Assembly (NCBI GenBank): GCA_022393335.1
Contig: JAJEKB010000415.1
Coordinates: forward strand, 138,863 to 202,862
Reading direction: 5' to 3'
DNA from: Macrotrachela quadricornifera
Lineage: Eukaryota; Rotifera; Eurotatoria; Philodinida; Philodinidae
DNA: 64,000 nucleotides
Shown here one piece after another: positions 30,095 through 41,500 of the stretch. Both the position numbers and the translations under genes were made by a program. Numbering within the stretch: the first letter of the stretch is position 1; the number at the start of each line of letters is the position of its first letter. The notes beneath the pieces were generated by a model. That model was given only the letters and a program-made list of their open reading frames with translations, made no database searches and was not told the origin of the DNA.

Positions 30095-33000
30095 CTAATC
30101 ACTAGCATAACCTTTCTTGTTTGATGATATGGACATATCTTTAATTTTTTGTCTTGTTGATGATTGTGATGTTGGTCGAATAGCACGATGTGCTTTGGGT
30201 GGTGATAGTCCTTTATTTCGATATTCAATTAATTCTCTTGCATATGTTCGAATAGCACGTCGTTCATTTTGACTACGTAAAGTTTCAATCCAATAATCTT
30301 TACATGATCGAAGACAATTTGGTAATGTATTTTCTATAATGCTTTCATATAATATTTTTTCAAGAAAAGGAAATTTAAGATATTCATAATCAAATTCACC
30401 CAAACATTTTAAAATACGCTATAAAAAATATAAAAAAATATATAATTAAAATTGATTATTGATAAACATACGGTAATACGTAAATAATTATGTGATGATG
30501 TATTAAGATTTCGAAAACGAGCTTTATAAGAATCATCAGGCAAACGACGTATTTCACCTGTTTTTTCATTCACTAATTCAAAACCATAAAAATCAAGCCT
30601 AAACCAATATAAAGTGACGAAAAAAAGACGGTTTAAAAATAAATAAAATACTATCGTATTTATCATGCTTTTCGTTAACATTACAAGCAATCCTTCTCTT
30701 TGTTAAAATATCATCTGAAAGAATGAAGTGTATCCGATAGAATATATCAATCCATTTTGAAAAATCATCACGTTTAAGTACTTTAAACATCCAAATCTCG
30801 AAATCTCTATAGTTTTCATTAAGAAATTGAATGGTTTGTAGTTTTTTTAAATATAAATTTAATATTAAAGGAAATGGTTGAAAAAAGCATTAATCAAATT
30901 TGTTTTTTTTTCACTGGCTATAATAAATTCTTCATTCATAGTAATATCGGTTGGTTTCACTACTTCGATTATTTATGAAAACATTTGAGGCGTCCTAATT
31001 ATGAATACCATCAAAGTTGATAGAATGCAGAATTCTCTACAAAATGATATGCATTGAAACTATCAAGCGTGTAAATCTAAGACGGATCTAATCAAATTTT
31101 TTTAGAGAATTATATTATTTCTAACGAAAACAATGAACTTAAAGTTGAAAGAGAAGGACTTTCTGATGGATATAAAATATCTATTATATTAATTTTAGAT
31201 TTATGTTTCGATACGTCATTTTGTAGAGAATTTTGCGTTCTGTTAGGCTCAATAAAATTCATAAATTATAGTATCTCAAAAAATGTCATAACTAGTACAA
31301 ATAGTAGAACTGATCGATATCACTATAAATGAAGAATTTATTAAAGGCAGTGGAAAGGATTTTGAACAAAACTCAACATATATTACTTGATGTGTTTTGT
31401 TTTTGTGCTCTTTTCAATCATGTATTATAAAACTGCAAATAATCTAAGTTTGCAAAAAACATAGAGACAATCCTAAAGATTTCGAGATTTAAATGTCTAA
31501 AGCAATTTAAGGTGATGATTTGTGAAAATAGATTAACATATTATATCAAATACACTCTGCTCTTTCAAAAGATGTCTTTACAAAGTGAATTATTGCTTGT
31601 TATATTGAAGAAAAACGTAACAAATACGGTGATACTTTATTTATTCTTAAACTTTTCTCTATCGTTGGCCAATAGTAAAACATCAATAAAATTCATTGTT
31701 TTTACTTACATAAGTTCATAAGATTTCAATATACGCTCTAATGCTGTTTTATCTTTTTTAATTTTTTCAATTTCATGTTTTTGTAATGGTTCAGCAGACC
31801 AATTAAGACCTTGTTCTTGTAATGGAAATAACCATTGAATATATCCATGATGAATTTCTAATCTTCTGTAATCACCAAACCATTTCTTATGTATATTATC
31901 AATATAATCACCATCTGGATGAGAAGATATTTTATTTGTATAAAAATCATAATTATCCTTTATTCGTGAATTTGATCGAGCATTTGGATAATTATTACGA
32001 TATTCAGCTATATCACGTTGAGCCCACGAAGAAAAACGTGAATCATCATCGGAATCATCAAAACTAGTGCGAAGTTTAGATAAAGAAGCCAATGATCGTG
32101 TGATAGGACCAAATCGACGTTGATCGGGATCATTCTCATTATCTTCATCATCAGTTACGGGTTGTGCAGAAGTGTTTGAGTTTGGTCCATTATTAGAATC
32201 AATATCCATTTTTACTCTCTGAAGATAGAAACGATTGACTTTACCAGAAATAGTGTTTAATTCACTAACCTTTGGTGATTGATTTTTAGGGTTTGAAGAA
32301 GTTTTATCATTTTTATTCTCAGTTGGAAAATAGTCACCAATTTTTTGTTGTCCAGACCTTGGTCGTTTTACCTCATCTAAATCAATAAATTAAATGAATT
32401 ATAATAAACAAAGAATTAATTGTTTATTTTCACAACTAATAACAGTACCAGAATCCTTGGACGATGTACAACCTAAAACAAAGAAAAAAGAATAGATCAT
32501 AAATATGACGAAAATGTTTGCAACAAATTTAAAATACAACACAATGAACCAAAAAAATAGCCACATAGTCGATCTAAGCGTGAAAGAACTATAGTTTATC
32601 ATCATGTACTTTTCAATATTTCAATGAAAGAAATTCGAACAAAGCTGAAATGTTCACAGATTGTATAACTCAGATTCATTTATACATGTATTAAATTTCA
32701 AGTTTTTGTACTTATTTTACCAATGAAATATTAGTACATGAAGGAATTAACAAAGATCAACTGAAATTTTGAGTATTATTCAAAGAATTAAGCTCAACTA
32801 TAACTATGATGAAAAAACTTTCTCCAAAAACAGTACTACCTGTTATTTGAAGATAGGAAGAGTTTTTTTTCTAAATTTGGTTTTTGTGATATATTCAAGA
32901 TAATGCAACTAATTTTGCAAACGTGATATCATACATCATAAGTATTTTAAAATGAGCTTAGTTTTCCAACACTGTCTGTTATCATTCTATTCATTTTTCT

Positions 33001-34010
33001 ACATGAAATTTTCGTGAACTAAACGTATTCTTAATGTTCTAGATTTCAAGAAACTTCATCACACTATGAGTAGAGTTTCTACTGTCTTTTCCTTGATACA
33101 CATAAAAAGAAATTTTACGCATATGAAACGGTGATTTTATACGCAGGAAAAAGTGTTATGATGAAATCATGTTTCCAATAATGATAAAAGTTCTATTAAC
33201 ATACCTAAAGATCATTTGTTAAAACAAACAATCCAATATTGCATGTGAAAAAGTAATGAAGAAAAATAATTTCATCGAAAATGCAAAGACTTACATTTGA
33301 AAGCAGCACAAAACAAATATATAAACTGAACTTTATAGTTACTGCTTTATATTCTGCCATTTCTTTCAAATCATAAACTTACAGAAACATATTGTTTCAA
33401 AATATTGTAAACAAGGACCTAATCATTCAATAGTGATTCCATCATGATCTTCTTTAATTCATGTGAAAGGTTTCGAAAAAGAACAGAAATATCTATCCGA
33501 AAATAAGAATCTATAGTAAATATGGATTTGTCTTGCTATTGGGATACATGTCTTTTATTGCATTTATATGCTTAAGAAGATTTGTTACTATATAAATAAA
33601 AAAAATACATTTTTCTATGTTATTGAGAATATTCTACACAACATCTAAATTAGCTTCGTTTAACTAAGTATATCAACTTGTAATTATGTTTTGAATTTAT
33701 AGAAAACAATTGATATATTTTAAATAGAAAATAAAATCTAAAAAATTCGAACTTATTCTTTTATATATAAACATATAAGCTAGAGATGATTGTATTGACA
33801 AATACAAACGAATAAAGAAGTATTACAAGGCATACCCATTTCTTCTTTTGTTATCACTAAATATCTTTTGAAAAATTAAAAATAGCTGTATATTGTATTA
33901 ATAAACAAACCTTCAGATATTATTGGTTCTTCTGGTATTGATTGTTTTTTTCCACCAGGGCAAGAATCTACACTTCCTTTGTCTTCTTGATCAATGCTCG
34001 ATGTATTCAT
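30095..34010 (-). CDS. OGFR: Opioid growth factor receptor (OGFR) domain protein
   Basis: Exons in transcript order are 34010-33911, 32472-32449 (24-nt microexon), 32376-32270, 32218-31710, 30598-30472 and 30418-30095. They give about 396 aa with consistent phases. The N-terminus is polar and acidic (DDEDNENDPDQRR). From about residue 160 the OGFr conserved region follows: NYDFYTN, then EIHHGYIQWLFP, the family hallmark, then RILKSYELMLDFYGFEL and SSHNYLRITRILKCLGE. Vertebrate OGFR binds met-enkephalin and acts at the nucleus; many invertebrate homologues are of unknown function. The vertebrate C-terminal repeats are absent. The 1.1-kb intron 30599-31709 is almost filled by an inverted repeat. 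The first intron (32473-33910) shows nothing I can name. The exact start codon is less certain than the domain. Confidence 0.87.
30601..31672. repeat. Intron-length fold-back repeat inside the OGFR-like gene
   Basis: The two halves of this intron are diverged reverse complements. Left-arm words such as TAAAAATAAATAAAATACTATCGTATTT (around 30634-30661), CAAATCTCGAAATCT (30794-30808), AATAAATTCTTCATTCATAGTAATATCGG (around 30925-30953) and GAATTCTCTACAAAATG (30030-kb equivalent 31030-31046) recur inverted at about 31621-31650, 31479-31494, 31318-31345 and 31217-31233. Arms are roughly 450 bp each around a loop of about 150 bp. The low-coordinate arm ends within a few bases of the splice acceptor of the minus-strand gene; the other ends about 40 bp from the donor. 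An apparent short ORF within it is part of the repeat. Confidence 0.75.
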
Positions 34011-34437
34011 AATACTATCTAAATTCACATGGACCACGAATTATTTATCTAGAAAATATATTTAATTTTTAAATATTGATACTATATTTATAAATATCTA
34101 TAATATTTTAATGAAAAATAAACTGAAAGACAATACAATAATTTATATATAGAATTAAATATTTATAAATATTGAAAATTTGAATCATATCAGTTAATTA
34201 TATTATTGAAAAACAAATATGATCTTTAATAGAATATTATATAAAAATGGTACTTAACAGATATATTTCTTTTTTTTTTCGTATGATCATAATCATACAT
34301 TAAATCTAAATCAAACAAGAAATATATAAATAATCAATTAAAAAAAAAACTAAAAAGTGTAGCATCTATATTTTTAAATAAGATAAAAAAAAACTACCAA
34401 ACAAGTTTTTCTTTTTTTGAAATATAATTTTATATTT
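34011..34437. other. Spacer between NIT2 3' end and OGFR-like 5' end
   Basis: 427 bp, A+T-rich. It should contain the OGFR-like promoter and 5' UTR and the end of the NIT2 transcript, as both genes are on the minus strand. No specific motif is claimed. Confidence 0.5.
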
Positions 34438-35283
34438 TTAATCTTCTTTTTTCTTTTCAGTTAGAGCATAAATATCATTTCTTTGTTGTGATAAATAAGG
34501 TAATTGTTTTCTTATTGTATTTAAATGTTCAATATCAATATCACCATAAATAATTTCTTCGTTCATTTCACATTTACTCATAATTGTTCCCCATGGATCA
34601 ACTAATGTTGTATGTCCCCAAGATTTATAATCAGCTTGTTCATCATGTGCTGGACTTATACCAGCAATATACATTTGATTATCAAGTGCACGTGCACGTA
34701 ATAATAATTCCCAATGTGCTGGTCCTGTTGTCATATTAAATGCTCCAGGATAAAGTAAAACATGACATTGACGACTTGTATATAATGATGCTAATAATGG
34801 AAAACGAAGATCATAACAAATAGCAAGACCAACACGATATTTTTCATCAATATCAAATGTAAATAATTGTTCACCAGGTGATAATGCATCACTTTCTTTA
34901 AATGTTATTTTACCTGGAATATCAATATCAAATAAATGTATTTTACGAAATTTTCCTAATAATTTTCCACTTGGATCAAATATAGTTGATGTATTATAAA
35001 GTTTATCACCATCACGTTCAGGTATTGAACCACCAACAAGATATATATTGGATTGACGTGCACATGTACTTAATGCTTGTATTGTTTCACCATTAGGTAT
35101 TGTTTCAGCATATTGGGAAAAATATTTTACACCATATGGACTATTCCATATTTCAGGTAAAACAACAAGACGTGCACCAGTTTTTGCAGCTTGATGAATT
35201 AATTCACAAGCTCGCGTTATATTTTGTTGTTTTGATGATGAACTTAAAAATTGTATTAAAGCTATTTTTAATTTTGACGCCAT
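34438..35283 (-). CDS. NIT2: Omega-amidase NIT2 (nitrilase superfamily)
   Basis: A single uninterrupted exon encodes 281 aa, near the usual 276-285 aa of NIT2. I chose the ATG of MASKLKIALIQF because the family starts just before this first beta strand; an in-frame ATG 13 codons upstream would add a Phe/Lys-rich tail. The nitrilase triad is visible: Glu44 in VVLPEIW, Lys in GKFRKIHLFD (about 113) and the nucleophile Cys in LAICYDLRFP (about 154). The enzyme hydrolyses 2-oxoglutaramate and 2-oxosuccinamate to the keto acids plus ammonia in cytosol and mitochondria. It lacks introns, unlike its neighbours. It lies head-to-head with EDRF1, with 238 bp between start codons. Confidence 0.95.
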   Translation of the reverse strand: MASKLKIALIQFLSSSSKQQNITRACELIHQAAKTGARLVVLPEIWNSPYGVKYFSQYAETIPNGETIQALSTCARQSNIYLVGGSIPERDGDKLYNTSTIFDPSGKLLGKFRKIHLFDIDIPGKITFKESDALSPGEQLFTFDIDEKYRVGLAICYDLRFPLLASLYTSRQCHVLLYPGAFNMTTGPAHWELLLRARALDNQMYIAGISPAHDEQADYKSWGHTTLVDPWGTIMSKCEMNEEIIYGDIDIEHLNTIRKQLPYLSQQRNDIYALTEKKKED

Positions 35284-35521
35284 GTTACTTTTGTTTTTAA
35301 AAAAAATAAATATATTAATCAAAACAACAGAATTTCATCAGTTTTTATTTGATATAATATAACTTGCGACATCTAGTCATTTAAATAATTGGTTAAATTT
35401 TTGACGTGTACGATTTATATTGTATTTATCCATCCCTTCGAGAAAACAAACGAACAAAAATTTTTATTTATTCATTACGAAATTTTTCCTTTTTTTTTTT
35501 GTGCACAACATTAATTGTATT
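35284..35521. promoter_or_regulatory. Shared divergent promoter region, NIT2 and EDRF1
   Basis: The start codons of NIT2 (minus) and EDRF1 (+) are only 238 bp apart. This gap must hold both 5' UTRs and both promoters, so a bidirectional promoter is likely. T-rich tracts and no obvious TATA box at fixed distance are visible. This is inferred from gene arrangement only. Confidence 0.55.
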
Positions 35522-38500
35522 ATGACAGATCCTTCATCATCAAGTCTTGTTTCAATTAATTCACCATCAGCAGTACCTTATATTAAATGTAATTTTTTGG
35601 ATAAAGATACAGGTAATTTTAAAAAATATTTTTCCCACCTATTTTCAATTAAATAAAATATTTATATAATTTTAAGATTTAAATGAAAAACCTGTATGGA
35701 ATAATGAAATTGCTTTATTACTTTCATATTGGCTTCAGCAACGAGCAAATCATGACGATATATTCGGAAGGTAAAGAAATAAAAGGATTCTGCTAGTAAT
35801 CATTTATATGAAATTTTAAATGAAAATAGTGTACACAAAAATTTTTTTTAATGTTTTACAATCACTGAGTAGATAATTAACAACAAGATAATATAAAGAT
35901 TATAGTTGTTGAAGTTTATGATTAACTTGAATGAAATTTGTAGATTTAATATGAATCAAAACGGTTTGTTGGAAACTGATAGCTGTTCAAATTTTGTCAA
36001 TATCTTCTTACATAAAAAAATTATTTCTTCTAGAATTCGAAAATTTCCACAAAACATACCCTATAGACTAATGAACCTAATAGAATTTTAATATATTAGC
36101 CTGATTGACTTTTGTTCAAGTCATACTAAAGTTTCCGACATAGCTAAATTTTTTGATACTGATCGATTCTAATTAGAAGTAATATTATTAGTTTAAAATA
36201 ATCTTATATATTTGTTCAAGTTCAAATTTTACTATAAATTCTAAGACGAATACTTATTACACACTCCAATTGGTACTATTTAATGCAAGTCTTGTCATAT
36301 ACAAAATTGGCATTTTTGTAGTTCTTTATATTTATATTGTCATTTTAAGCATATTATTCATTCCAAACATGCAATTTTCTTTCTGTATATCTAATCAAGA
36401 CTATTCCAACAAAGATCAATTATTTCTGATAATATATAATCCTAACATTTTCCATAAAATTTCATTATTCTTTTTTAGTTTTCGTTCAGCAAATGCTCAT
36501 ACAGATAGTTTAGGTGAAGTTGATGTTATATCAGATGCTGAGGTTTGTTATTTTTTTAAATAAATTTTTATGTAAATTTTTTGTATTATTTATTCTAGCA
36601 TATTAAAAAATTACTTAAAGTTCCATTTAATAAACATAGTCAAATATCAATGATTGTACATCGTTTAGGACGAACAATACTTCTCGATGAATTTGATGTT
36701 CATTCCCATTTATTACGTCTTGAAAAAGTTTGAAAAATAAAATATTTTAATTCTTCTATTATAAATATAATATTTTATTTAGAATGAATGGACATGGTTT
36801 CGAGATTTTTTTCTTGATACTATTTTACGAAATATATCTGTTAAACATTTTTATAAAAAAAATAAAACACGTGATGAACTTATACGAAAAGATCGTTTAG
36901 TTAAATTTTTATGTCAAAGGTATTTATTTTAATTAAATTTTTTTTTTTGTTAAATATTATTTTTCTTTTAGTGTTGAATTACCACAATTAACACGTTCAA
37001 ATTCTAATAATGAAGAATCTCAATCAACAGAACCAACAACTAGAATAAATACAGCAGCACTTCTACAACAAATAAAAGATCTTGTTAATGCAACTAATAA
37101 TAATAATAATAATGATGAAGATGATAATAAAAATACAAATTATACATCATCACCATTTCAACGTACAGTTAATTGGACATTTGAAAATATGAAAATGTTA
37201 ATTGGTTCAGATTTACCTATTTTTGGTGATGAACAACATCCAGCTGTTAGTCTTCGTTTAAGGTATTTGAACACTTTTTGTAAAAAAAAAGGAGAAAAGA
37301 GTTTCATCAAAGTTTTCGTTACTCTGAAAACATTATAGAACAAAAATACTTTCATAGTGTACAGCTGCCTTGATACTAGTTTAATGTAATTTATATTAAA
37401 AAATAGGTCTGTCAGTAGCTCAAATGAAAGATGATATCAAGAATCTTATAAATCAGATATATCGTAATTCTCTACAGTAGCTGAGAGATTTTTTCCTATT
37501 CGTAACAATTAATTTTAATAAAAACTAATCTTTAGAGATATGAATAAACCAATTAATGTTTTAACTGGTATTGATTGTTGGCTTGATAATTTAATGTGCA
37601 ATGTTCCTGAATTAGCAATGTGTTATCATGTTGATGGAATTGTTCAATCATATGAAGTAATTAAAACTGAAGATATACCTTATCGTGAAGGTTGTCAATT
37701 TCCTCCAAATGTTATTCGTGATTTAGCAACAAATCTTCTTTCATTTTTAAAAGCAAATGCAACAAAAGAAGGACATACATATTGGTTATTTAAAGGTAAA
37801 ATTTTTCTAATTATTATAAAAAAAAAACAAAAACGAACATTTGACATATTTTAGGTCCTGATGATGATATTGTTAAATTATATGATTTAACAAGTTTATG
37901 TGGAGCAGATCGTGATGATAATCCATATACATTACCAGTTGCTACTTTACTTTATAAAATGGCACATAATATAATATTAAATTCTGATTATGAAACACGT
38001 TTAAAAGAATCTGGTACAATACGTACATTACTTAAACATTGTTTAGATATGCTTGATCCAGAAAAATGTCCAGAATATTATTGTGCTGCTGCATATATGA
38101 TGTCTGATCTTTTTATCGATGAAAATATAAATGAAAATACTTGGAAATTTAATGAAAATGATTCATCAAATTCAGAATCACTTCAAGATGATAATGTATA
38201 ATATTTTGATGAAAAAAAAAACTTTTAAAAAACTTTTTTTTTGCTTAGTTATTATTTGAAAATGAAGATGAATCAGTTACATTTGCTTGTGTTGACATAA
38301 AAACACTTGTACAATCTCAACAACATCGTTTTCGTAAAAATCTCGATGTATTACGTTTTAGTCCTATTCAGAATAATATTGATGGACGAGCTCGAGAAGC
38401 ATTAAAATATTTAGTTGCAGTAAGATTTTAAAAAAAAAAGAAAATATTTTCTTTAAATTTTTTGTTTTATTTTTAAAGGCATTACGTAGTAATGCAATTC

Positions 38501-41500
38501 ATCGTCGTACACAAAATAATACAACTAATGAACAAGAACAAACAATCAATGATAATAATCAAAAATCAAAAATTATTGTTCCATTACCTTATCAAACAAC
38601 ACGAAATTGTACAAAATTTTTAATTGATAATAAAAATCATTTAACAAATGATCGACGTTTAAAAGCAATTATTTTACATAAAGCATCATTAGCTTATTTT
38701 TGTCTTGTAAATCGATGTGAACAAGAAAAAAATTATGGTTCTTGTTTACGTTATCTTCGATTAGCACTTCATTGTTATAGTAAGAATTTATTTTATTTAT
38801 TAATTTTTCTTTTTCATGGATATTTTTAGGTGCCGAACTAAAAGTTCAATCAATAGAACAAAATATTAGTAATATAGAATGTAAAAAATTAATATCATAT
38901 ATAATGAGTATTGCTGGAGATTGTCGTTTAATGATATCACATATAATATCAACAGAAGATATAGAAAAATTTCGTGAACAATATCAAATAATGAATGAAA
39001 CTGATCTTGAAATTCAAAATGTTATTGATGAAATTGGAATAGATGAAAATTCTTCAGGTATATTGAGTTATGAAAAACCTCTCATATTTCAATGCATTTA
39101 TACGTGATAATGACGTTCTATCCATTTCTCTATATTATCTATTTAAGGTAGTTGTTTTATGTAAACAAATCTAATCTTCAATAATATGTACAAAGTTATT
39201 AGTACATAAATCAAACTATTAATAATTTCTGGGTATTAAATTGAGTGTATAATATAGAATTTGGCTGTAGGTCTGGATGCTATCAGGAAGATAGAGTTTG
39301 GTAGTTTCAAAAAATCGGAACTAAGAAATGAATAGAGATTGGAATCGTGAAACAATCTAGGAAAATACATAGCGTCTTTAATCTAAATAATTGGTATCCC
39401 GAAAGATGCTCCCCGGACACTTGCTCCCTGCATAGATGCGGGTGTAGGCGCAAGTCTGAGTGAGGGTGAGGGCGCAGGTGTGGATGGGGACGTAGGTGTG
39501 GGTGAGGGCGAGACATAGAATGAGTTTTGGTTTTGATTAGGGTTAGATCTGGGCCTGGAGAGCAAATGACGCTGGGGAGCAAGTGTCGCGGGAGCAAATG
39601 TCCGGGGAGCATCTTTCATGGATCCTAAATAATTCTATGGTGAGATTTCTCAACATATATTTAAAAATTTCATATCTGTCTGATGACTAACGTTTTTGCT
39701 TACACATAGGATTTTGAGAACCAAACTAGAATCGCCTTTTCTCATTTTTAGTAACCAAAACTAAAGCTGACAATGTGGTTTCGAGTCATTGAGCTATATA
39801 CGAAAGCTGACATCCATATTTATATTCTTAACTATTAAATCGTTTTAAATTAATTACTGAGTACAAAATACTAATCAATTAAATACTTTTCATTATTTTC
39901 ATATATTATGAGAAGTTGTATTCTTTTAACTCGTTCGTACGATATTCGTTCGCAGTAGATAATAGATATTGAAATTATCTATTTGACCATTTGCCCTGTT
40001 AAATTGTTGTATCTACTGATTTATCTAGTCTATTTCGAATACATTTCAAAACTAAGTGTCTAGAAATCTAGTTCGATGTCGAGCTTTAATGTCATTTCTT
40101 GTCGTTCAAATTTATTAATAATATGATTTTATATATTGTGTAAAAAATCATGAAAGAGACTGATAGGACTAGTTTATGATGATATTTCTTCAATGTATTT
40201 TTACCAATTTTCCCATTAGTCTTTGCTCATATTATATCAAAATGTGGTTGAAAATATCTTTGTTTTTTGCTATAAAATCATCATGTATTTTCGTAAATTC
40301 ATTTGCAAAAATAGACTAATGGGATAATGAGAAATCTACCAATTTTAAAGCGAAAAATCAAGATAATTTCAATTACATTATCTACTGTAAAGAGATGGAT
40401 AAAATGTTGTCTATCTGTATAAATAAACTGAAATGTGCGAATTTTTTGTTTAGCCTATATACATTTGTTTTTTTATTTTTCTATTAAAGAATTTTCTTGG
40501 GTATATGAATTAACACCAGTTATTGAACGTAATCTATTTGCTAGTGCACATGCTTATGAATTTGCAATTAATGTTGTTCGAAATCTTGGTGATGATGAAA
40601 AAGAACGTCTTCATTTATTAATAAAACGTTTAGGTAATGTTAGAAATGAAATGGGTGTCTTTTGGATGAATAAATGTGCTCAAGCAATTCAAAATTCTAA
40701 TCAAGAATCATCGAAAGTAAAATCAAAATTTTTTTTTTGTTTTTGTTAATTTTAAAATTTAATTTTCTCTTAGGAAATCAAAGATTTTTTTCGAAAAAGT
40801 TTTGAAAATTTTGATGCTGGTATTCAAGCATTTGAAAAAATAAATGATTTATCAAATAATGCACTATTACATTCAAATCTTGGACGTTTAATGAGATATT
40901 ATGCACAGTATTATGTACCTATAATAGATGGTATTCGACAAGAATTTTCCCAACAAGAACGACAAAGTTATCATAAAGCATTTGATTATTATATTCGTGG
41001 ATTAAAATTAGTTGAAAATCGTTCAGATTGTTTTGAAGTTTATCGAACATTATCATGGGAATTATCGAATAGCTATTTTGCTATGGCAACATCATTACAA
41101 GATCATGCACCATTGAGTACGATGTCTCAAGAAGATGTAAGCAAGAAATTTACAAATTAATTAAATGATATTTACTAATATAACAAATAGTTTTGAGAGG
41201 AATAAATAATCCTATTTTTATGATTAATGATAGAGGCATGTTCAAATTTTATATACATAAAAAACATACGAATGGATTTGTAAATCTCGAGATTCATGAC
41301 AAAAGAATAAAGACTTGATGTTTTCAAACACTGATGGATGTTAGAAAGAGCATTACAAATAGTAAACCAACCCTACTTTTCGAAATGAATTCTCTGCTGA
41401 TAAAATTCCGATTCGACATCAGTTAATAGTCTAGTATATAAATTATATGGAACAGGTTCTGCTGATAATACATTACAAAATGATAGATCTACAACAGTTA

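Noticed and set aside
30599..30810. Possible extra OGFR exon (FEIWMFKVLKRDDFSKW)
   Set aside because: Homologous OGFR continues directly from SYELM to LDFYGFEL, and this segment is one arm of the intron inverted repeat.
39528..39560. Telomere-like TTAGGGTTAG
   Set aside because: Only one or two units inside the G+C-rich MITE; no array.
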